Assembly: GCA_014653585.1 (NCBI GenBank) | Contig: JACWEH010000004.1 | Span: forward strand, 1 to 57,419 | Source of the DNA: Pelagibacterales bacterium SAG-MED38 | GTDB lineage: Bacteria > Pseudomonadota > Alphaproteobacteria > Pelagibacterales > Pelagibacteraceae | Direction of reading: 5' to 3' | DNA: 57,419 bases | Shown: positions 52,943-57,419 of the stretch, piece after piece | Numbering within the stretch: the stretch's first letter is position 1 | Layout: each line of letters begins with the position of its first letter | Program-made: the position numbers and the translations under genes | The notes under the pieces: model-generated | Databases searched by the model: none | Told to the model about the DNA's origin: nothing | The model's input: only the letters and a program-made list of their open reading frames with translations

Positions 52943-52977
52943 AAACAGCCTTAACGAAACTCTCGTTAGGGCTGTTT
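52943..52977. terminator. Terminator after hup
   Basis: AAACAGCCTTAACGA (52943-52957) pairs with TCGTTAGGGCTGTTT (52963-52977) with one G-U pair around an AACTC loop. A short T-rich sequence follows. It should end the hup transcript and isolate the amt gene. Confidence 0.85.
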
Positions 52978-52979
52978 CT

Positions 52980-52998
52980 ATATGCAAATTCTGCATAT
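52980..52998. promoter_or_regulatory. Inverted repeat upstream of amt
   Basis: ATATGCA (52980-52986) and TGCATAT (52992-52998) form a perfect inverted repeat with a 5-bp spacer, 73 bp before the ammonium-transporter start. It resembles a regulator half-site pair; an NtrC-like or other nitrogen regulator is possible, though the match to NtrC is weak. Confidence 0.35.
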
Positions 52999-53071
52999 CA
53001 AATTTACATAATCAGCGTTAGCTAATCTTATTCATTTCAATAAAAGTAACTTTTTAACAGAAGGGGTCTTT

Positions 53072-54373
53072 ATGACAAAATTAATTAATAAAGTAAGCGT
53101 ACCGCTTGTTAGTTTAATTTTATTATTAAACATGAGTGGTGCAGCAATGGCGGAAACTACAGTTTCTGCTGAAATAGGTTTTATATTTAATACCTTGCTA
53201 TTTTTAATTTGCGGATTTCTAGTCTTTTTTATGGCTTGTGGATTTGCAATGTTAGAATCAGGAATGGTTACATCTAAGAGTGTATCCGTTATCTGTGCAA
53301 AAAATATAGGTTTAATATCAATTGCTGGAATAATGTTCTGGATGTTCGGCTATAATTTAGCTTACGGGATACCAGAAGGTGGTTACATAGGTAGCTTTGT
53401 TCCATGGTCAGACTCTAGTGCAGTTGATACTGGTTATGCAGATGGATCAGATTGGTATTTTCAGATGGTATTCTGTGCAACAACAGTATCTATTGTATCA
53501 GGAACATTAGCTGAAAGAATTAAGTTATGGCCATTCTTTTTATTTGCAGCGATTTTATCAGGAATTATTTATCCAATCGTAATGGGTTGGCAGTGGGGTG
53601 GAGGCTGGTTAGCTTCTGCTGGATTCTCAGATTTTGCAGGATCAACACTTGTACACTCAACTGGTGGAGCCGCAGCTCTAGCAGGTGCTTTGATGTTAGG
53701 TCCAAGACTTGGAAGATTTACTAAGTCTGGCGCACCAGCACCATTAAAACCATTTGCAGCGTCTTCAATTCCATTAGTAACTGTAGGAGTATTTATTCTA
53801 TGGTTAGGTTGGTTTGGATTTAACGGTGGTTCTCAATTGGCTATAGGTACAGCTGATGATGCTATCGCTGTGTCAACAATATTTCTAAATACTTTCTTAG
53901 CAGGAGCAGGTGGTGTAATGGCTGCAGCGACTGTCACAAGATTGAACTTTGGAAAAACAGATGTTGTTCAAATGTTAAATGGATGTATCGGTGGATTAGT
54001 TGCAATTACTGCAGAACCATTGATGCCTTCACCACTAGCAGCAATATTAATTGGTGCAGTTGGCGGTGTAATCGTTGTTTATGGTACTAAACTTCTATTC
54101 TCATTAAAAATTGATGACGTTGTAGGAGCAATACCGGCTCACTTATTTGCTGGTATTTGGGGTACATTAGCAGTGCCGATTACAAATCCAGATACTTCAT
54201 TTGGAACTCAATTATTAGGCGTGATTTCAATTAACGTTTTTGTTTTCGTAGTAGCTCTGATTGTTTGGAGCTTAATGAAAGCAACTATTGGTATCAGATT
54301 AAGTAAAGAAGCTGAAACTAAAGGCACTGACGTTACTGAAACAGGAGTGATTGCATACGCAATTCGCGACTAG
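53072..54373 (+). CDS. amt: Ammonium transporter
   Basis: The 433-residue protein has a signal-like N-terminus (LVSLILLLNMSGAAMA) and eleven to twelve membrane segments with the Amt motifs: GFAMLESGMVTSKS, DFAGSTLVHSTGGAAAL, the twin-His region and HLFAGIWGTLAVPI. It imports ammonium. It starts after a strong ribosome-binding site (AGAAGGGG). No glnK gene is nearby. It is followed by two hairpins. Confidence 0.97.
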   Translation: MTKLINKVSVPLVSLILLLNMSGAAMAETTVSAEIGFIFNTLLFLICGFLVFFMACGFAMLESGMVTSKSVSVICAKNIGLISIAGIMFWMFGYNLAYGIPEGGYIGSFVPWSDSSAVDTGYADGSDWYFQMVFCATTVSIVSGTLAERIKLWPFFLFAAILSGIIYPIVMGWQWGGGWLASAGFSDFAGSTLVHSTGGAAALAGALMLGPRLGRFTKSGAPAPLKPFAASSIPLVTVGVFILWLGWFGFNGGSQLAIGTADDAIAVSTIFLNTFLAGAGGVMAAATVTRLNFGKTDVVQMLNGCIGGLVAITAEPLMPSPLAAILIGAVGGVIVVYGTKLLFSLKIDDVVGAIPAHLFAGIWGTLAVPITNPDTSFGTQLLGVISINVFVFVVALIVWSLMKATIGIRLSKEAETKGTDVTETGVIAYAIRD

Positions 54374-54389
54374 TTGTTAATAAAGAAAG

Positions 54390-54428
54390 GGATCCTTCGA
54401 ACTCCCTGTATATTTCGTCGAAGGATCC
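54390..54428. repeat. GGATCCTTCGA inverted repeat after amt
   Basis: GGATCCTTCGA (54390-54400) and TCGAAGGATCC (54418-54428) are perfect inverted copies with a 17-bp loop. The sequence GGATCCTTC(G)AACTC also occurs as a direct repeat (54390 and 54423). It lies 16 bp after the amt stop and may be a transcript-end structure. Confidence 0.6.
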
Positions 54429-54457
54429 TTCAACTCTCTCTAAGTTAGTTAAATAAG

Positions 54458-54486
54458 AAGCTCCTCCCTCGAGGGGCTTTTTATTT
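54458..54486 (+). terminator. GC-rich terminator after amt
   Basis: AAGCTCCTC (54458-54466) pairs with GAGGGGCTT (54471-54479) around a CCTC loop, followed by a T-rich run at 54478-54486. It ends the amt transcript and lies at the 3' end of the convergent bcp gene. Confidence 0.75.
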
Positions 54487-54951
54487 TCTGGTTATCCTTT
54501 TAAGTGTGTTCAGTACTTCTTTAGCATGATCTTTGACCTTCACATTACTCCAAATTTTTAAAATTCTTCCTTTTTTATCAATTAAAAAGGTTGATCTGAT
54601 TATTCCCATAAATTCTCGACCCATAAATTTTTTTTTACCCCAAACTTTATATTTTTTGAGAACTTTTTTATCTAGGTCAGATAAAAGATTGAACTTTATC
54701 TTATATTTTTTTTTAAATTTAATGTGACTTTCAAGACTATCTTTTGAAATACCATACACTTCGCAATTAAGCTTTTTAAAATTTGGAAGAAGCTTATTAA
54801 AATCATTTGTTTCTAAAGTGCAACCAGGAGTGTCATTTTTGGGATAAAAATATATTATTACATAATTACCAATCGATTTCTTGAGCAAATACTCTGTATT
54901 ATCTGTGGAAGGTAACCTTATATGTGGAGCTTTGATATTTTCCTTAACCAT
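54481..54951 (-). CDS. bcp: Peroxiredoxin, Bcp/PrxQ type
   Basis: The protein of about 156 residues from the ATG at 54951 has the PrxQ pattern: YFYPKNDTPGCTLE with the peroxidatic Cys, FNLLSDLDKKVLKKYKVWG and RSTFLIDKKGRILKIW. It reduces hydrogen peroxide and alkyl peroxides. The longer frame up to 55005 would run into the next gene. It overlaps the glycosyltransferase-like gene by 8 bp. Peroxide removal would also protect against SBP56-made peroxide. Confidence 0.92.
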   Translation of the reverse strand: MVKENIKAPHIRLPSTDNTEYLLKKSIGNYVIIYFYPKNDTPGCTLETNDFNKLLPNFKKLNCEVYGISKDSLESHIKFKKKYKIKFNLLSDLDKKVLKKYKVWGKKKFMGREFMGIIRSTFLIDKKGRILKIWSNVKVKDHAKEVLNTLKRITRK

Positions 54952-55921
54952 TAAATTTATTCTCATCCCACAATTTTTTATAATCAATAAATGGTGACAG
55001 ACCATAACTTGAATTAATATTTGTTAGATGCACAGATAAACTTTTTAAAGGAGATATACAAAACTCATCTTTATAAATCTCATTAATGTACTTCTCAAAA
55101 GGATCATGACGGTCTTCACAATTTTTTGAAAAATTTTGCCAGTACAAATCTAATAATTTTTTGCTAGTCAAAAAAGTGCATAAAGTCTTATTAATTGTTC
55201 TCCAATGTCTTTTATCTCCGATTAGAATATTTGTTTTTTCATTATCCATATATAGATAGGGATAATCTGAGGGACACATAAAAATATCCTTACCTAATTG
55301 AGATGACACTCTTTCATATGTAGCAATCATTTCTGATAACATAGTGTCAAAATGAAGATAATCATCTTCAATAAAGAAAATTAAGTCCTCCCCAATATCT
55401 TTACCAATCTCAAAGCACTGAAATAAACTCGCTAAATTTGAAAAAGTTTCCTGTGTTTTTTGTTTTTTAATTTTAGTTTCAAATTTTTTCGTGTTTAGGG
55501 TAATTATTTCTACATCTGAATCTTTTATTACTTTTTTTATTTTGTCTAAATTTTCGTTTTTTGAAGAATCATCAAGGATTATTGTTTTTATTTTTAGATC
55601 TGAATATTTTTTTTGACAAAGGTTAATTGATTTTATTAAAGATTTTATTGATCGAATTGAATATTCTACTTTCGGTTTTTCGAATAATCTTCTTTTATTT
55701 TGATCCCAAACTTCAATTTCTGTATTAACTCTAATAATTATAAGGATTGAATTTACTTTTCTTGTAATTTTTACCTCTCCTAAAGGTAGGACTATTGATT
55801 TTTGGTTAAAAATTGAAAGATCTTCATTCAGTTCTTTATTTAGTGTAGGAGAGGTAAATTCATTTTGATCAATAATTTCGAAGCCAAAAAATTTACAAAT
55901 CTTTATGAAAAACTTTTTCAT
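54944..55921 (-). CDS. Glycosyltransferase-like protein (GT-A fold)
   Basis: The 325-residue protein has a GT-A-like region: TIILDDSSKNENLD (residues about 113-126), then LIFFIEDDYLHFDTML with a DxD-like EDD (near residue 186), and HWRTINKTLCTFLTS. It starts near IDQNEFTSP and has no signal peptide or clear membrane segment. It probably transfers a sugar to a lipid or protein. The acceptor is unknown. It overlaps bcp by 8 bp and is divergent from the rhodanese gene across 35 bp. Confidence 0.65.
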   Translation of the reverse strand: MKKFFIKICKFFGFEIIDQNEFTSPTLNKELNEDLSIFNQKSIVLPLGEVKITRKVNSILIIIRVNTEIEVWDQNKRRLFEKPKVEYSIRSIKSLIKSINLCQKKYSDLKIKTIILDDSSKNENLDKIKKVIKDSDVEIITLNTKKFETKIKKQKTQETFSNLASLFQCFEIGKDIGEDLIFFIEDDYLHFDTMLSEMIATYERVSSQLGKDIFMCPSDYPYLYMDNEKTNILIGDKRHWRTINKTLCTFLTSKKLLDLYWQNFSKNCEDRHDPFEKYINEIYKDEFCISPLKSLSVHLTNINSSYGLSPFIDYKKLWDENKFNG

Positions 55922-55956
55922 ATCTTTTTATTTATGATATAAATATTTACAATATA

Positions 55957-56340
55957 ATGACAATTAAATCATCCCAAACTCTTGTAGCAGAAGCTTTGAA
56001 AGAGATTAAGACTATATCTACTGACGAAGCTTTTGAGAAATTTAGTAAAAATGAGTGTAACTTAATTGATATTAGAGATGTAAGAGAATTGGAAAGAGAA
56101 GGACGAATTGATGACTCAAATCATGTTCCTAGAGGGATGTTGGAGTTTTGGCTTGATCCAGAGAGTGCATATTTTAAGCAAGGCAAACTAGATTTAAATA
56201 AAGAAATGGTTTTATTTTGCGCTGGTGGAATGAGATCAGCTCTTGCAGCAAAATCTTTAAAAGATATGGGATTTAAAAAAGTCTCTCATATTGATGGAGG
56301 ATTTGGAGCATTAAAACAGAGTAAATTTAAAATAACTTAA
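55957..56340 (+). CDS. Rhodanese-like protein
   Basis: The 127-residue protein is one rhodanese domain: NLIDIRDVRELEREGRI, NHVPRGMLEFWLDP and the active loop FCAGGMRSALAA with the catalytic Cys near residue 88. It transfers sulfane sulfur from thiosulfate or persulfide. It may work with the ETHE1-like protein (34200) in sulfur detoxification. It converges with the isomerase gene with a 4-bp overlap. Confidence 0.88.
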   Translation: MTIKSSQTLVAEALKEIKTISTDEAFEKFSKNECNLIDIRDVRELEREGRIDDSNHVPRGMLEFWLDPESAYFKQGKLDLNKEMVLFCAGGMRSALAAKSLKDMGFKKVSHIDGGFGALKQSKFKIT

Positions 56341-56915
56341 TTATTTAATTCATCTAAAGCATAGCCAAGCCTATCTTGTCCCCAATATAAATTATTATTT
56401 ATAACAAAAGTTGGGGCACCGAAGATGTCATTATTGAAAGCAATATTTGTCAAATTTTTTAGCTCATCCTTAATCTTTTGATCTTTAATACCTGTTTCAA
56501 AATCATTATGATTTATCTCACATTTCGATAAGATATTTTTTATAGTTTCTTCATTTGAAATATCTTCGTTATTTTTCCAATAAGCATCAAAACAGAGATC
56601 AAAATACTTATCTTTTTTATTATTATTTATAAAAAGATATCCTCTCATCAGATATAATGAATTAATCGGAAATTTGTCATTCCAAATAAAGTCAATCTTA
56701 TTTTTTTCAGCAATTAAAGTGCAATCATTTTTCATATTTTTCATTTTTCTCTCATTAAACGCGGGGGCAGTAATGCCTCCTAAATTATGAAGTCCACCAA
56801 GTAATATTGCTTTATAGTTAAACTTGCTCCTGTCATTTGAATTTATAATTTTTTTATGTGCTAAAAATGAATAAGGACTAATAAAATCAAAATAAAAATC
56901 GATTTTTTTAGTCAT
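56337..56915 (-). CDS. DsbA-fold 2-hydroxychromene-2-carboxylate isomerase-like protein
   Basis: The 192-residue protein has the DsbA/GST-kappa-like fold: IDFYFDFISPYSFLAHKKI with SPYS in place of CxxC, LLGGLHNLGGITAP and NNDIFGAPTFVINNNLYWGQDRL-type end. HCCA isomerases use glutathione. The substrate here may be another aromatic or unsaturated compound. The upstream ABA4-like gene overlaps its start by 8 bp. Confidence 0.85.
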   Translation of the reverse strand: MTKKIDFYFDFISPYSFLAHKKIINSNDRSKFNYKAILLGGLHNLGGITAPAFNERKMKNMKNDCTLIAEKNKIDFIWNDKFPINSLYLMRGYLFINNNKKDKYFDLCFDAYWKNNEDISNEETIKNILSKCEINHNDFETGIKDQKIKDELKNLTNIAFNNDIFGAPTFVINNNLYWGQDRLGYALDELNN

Positions 56916-57381
56916 ATAAGCTTATATTTTTGGCATAGAAAATTCTTATTAACCAATAAGTTAATAAACCCAATGGTCCGATTAGATAAGTAATGATGAG
57001 TGGTATTGAAATTAAGAATTTATTAATGACAAACTTTTGTGAGTCTTTTACAATCCAACCTCCGGTAAATAAATTAATCGATATAAAATGTATCCAGAAC
57101 ATCATAAGAAAATTTTTGTTGGAAAATAAATCCGTCGTGTCATCAATACCCATATAGAGGCTAAAATTACTATTAAAATCATACGAGTTTAAATAAGACT
57201 TATATAATAAAAATATGTACGCACCGCTCAATATAAAAATTGGAAATATTGAAGTCACAAAATACCGGCAAAGATTAGACTTTGGAAAAAAAATTACAAT
57301 CAACCAAAATGGGAGAACTCCTAGATTTACCCAATAGTAGAGCATATCTATTGAAAAATAATTATAAATTTGTTCGATCAT
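56908..57381 (-). CDS. ABA4-like (DUF4281) membrane protein
   Basis: The 157-residue protein has four membrane helices and matches the ABA4-like family: WVNLGVLPFWLIVIFFPKS, GGWIVKDSQKFVINKFLISI and the YLIGPLGLLTYWLIRIFY ending. In plants ABA4 acts in carotenoid conversion; the bacterial role is unknown. It overlaps the isomerase gene by 8 bp. The last 38 bp of the window hold no feature. Confidence 0.8.
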   Translation of the reverse strand: MIEQIYNYFSIDMLYYWVNLGVLPFWLIVIFFPKSNLCRYFVTSIFPIFILSGAYIFLLYKSYLNSYDFNSNFSLYMGIDDTTDLFSNKNFLMMFWIHFISINLFTGGWIVKDSQKFVINKFLISIPLIITYLIGPLGLLTYWLIRIFYAKNISLYD

Positions 57382-57419
57382 TTTAGAATATATTATATTA
57401 AATCTTTCTATGATTCCTA

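Noticed and set aside
1..57419. tRNA, rRNA, CRISPR array or prophage
   Set aside because: Reading both strands by eye I found no T-loop pattern, regular spacer repeats, integrase or phage structural genes. A covariance-model scan would be decisive.

Overview
The window is AT-rich, densely packed bacterial DNA, by eye near 30% G+C, with short intergenic gaps and many start/stop overlaps. The proteins point to the SAR11 clade (Pelagibacterales, Candidatus Pelagibacter-like). The evidence is a streamlined genome with demethylation and C1 genes, dimethylglycine/sarcosine oxidation, the ETF chain, AcuI, an Amt transporter, isocitrate lyase next to a RamB-type regulator, and a TPP riboswitch on a sodium-solute symporter. 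No rRNA, tRNA, CRISPR array, insertion sequence or phage gene was seen. The assignment is inferred from gene content, not from a marker-gene tree.

Layout. 1-8.0 kb is purine and C1 housekeeping (purK, purE, fhs, gpsA) with a cold-shock gene and a racemase. purK is split here: its 3' end opens the window on the + strand and its 5' end lies at 6.83-7.50 kb on the - strand, joined to the 5' end of a diaminopropionate ammonia-lyase gene. This is an inversion or an amplification/assembly chimera. 8.1-12.2 kb holds a tight set: M19 dipeptidase, a large protein of unknown function, a DUF3726 protein and a small zinc-ribbon protein, then a Yip1-like membrane protein. 12.2-24.5 kb is a divergent methyl/C1 island. 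On the left is a tetrahydrofolate-dependent demethylase with its own MetF-like reductase. On the right is a 10-kb unit: kinase, nucleotidyltransferase, crotonase-fold protein, SBP56/methanethiol oxidase, ferredoxin, CoA-binding protein, DUF4864-like protein, dimethylglycine/sarcosine dehydrogenase, EtfB, EtfA and ETF-quinone oxidoreductase. Electrons from N-demethylation would pass through ETF to ubiquinone, and methyl groups to the folate pool, where Fhs also works.

24.5-28.7 kb has DUF2237, a 2OG-Fe(II) oxygenase, hisI, folE, the acryloyl-CoA reductase acuI and a LysR regulator. 28.7-34.2 kb is a ferric-iron ABC transporter behind Fur-like boxes, followed by AzlCD and a thioredoxin-like protein. 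34.2-38.5 kb is a redox, sulfur and possibly copper group (ETHE1-like hydrolase, DUF4396, cytochrome b561, DUF411, cytochrome c') and a 350-bp gap with several hairpins and a possible amber-interrupted minigene. 38.5-41.7 kb has the TPP-riboswitch symporter and an ABC-2 exporter. 41.8-44.8 kb is isocitrate lyase, a 53-residue protein and a divergent RamB-like regulator flanking an array of repeated operator-like sites. 45-52.5 kb has a GNAT-like protein, the tesA/ybbA/ybbP-type block, an MBL hydrolase, an amidotransferase and RseP. 52.6-57.4 kb has HU, the ammonium transporter, Bcp peroxiredoxin, a glycosyltransferase-like protein, a rhodanese, a DsbA-fold isomerase and an ABA4-like membrane protein.

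The features most likely to be new are the dipeptidase/DUF3726 set, the kinase plus nucleotidyltransferase pair inside the methyl-catabolism unit, the crotonase-fold protein lacking both usual catalytic glutamates, the RamB operator array with its 53-residue gene, and the amber minigene. Nine small genes of 34-59 codons are added from direct reading.
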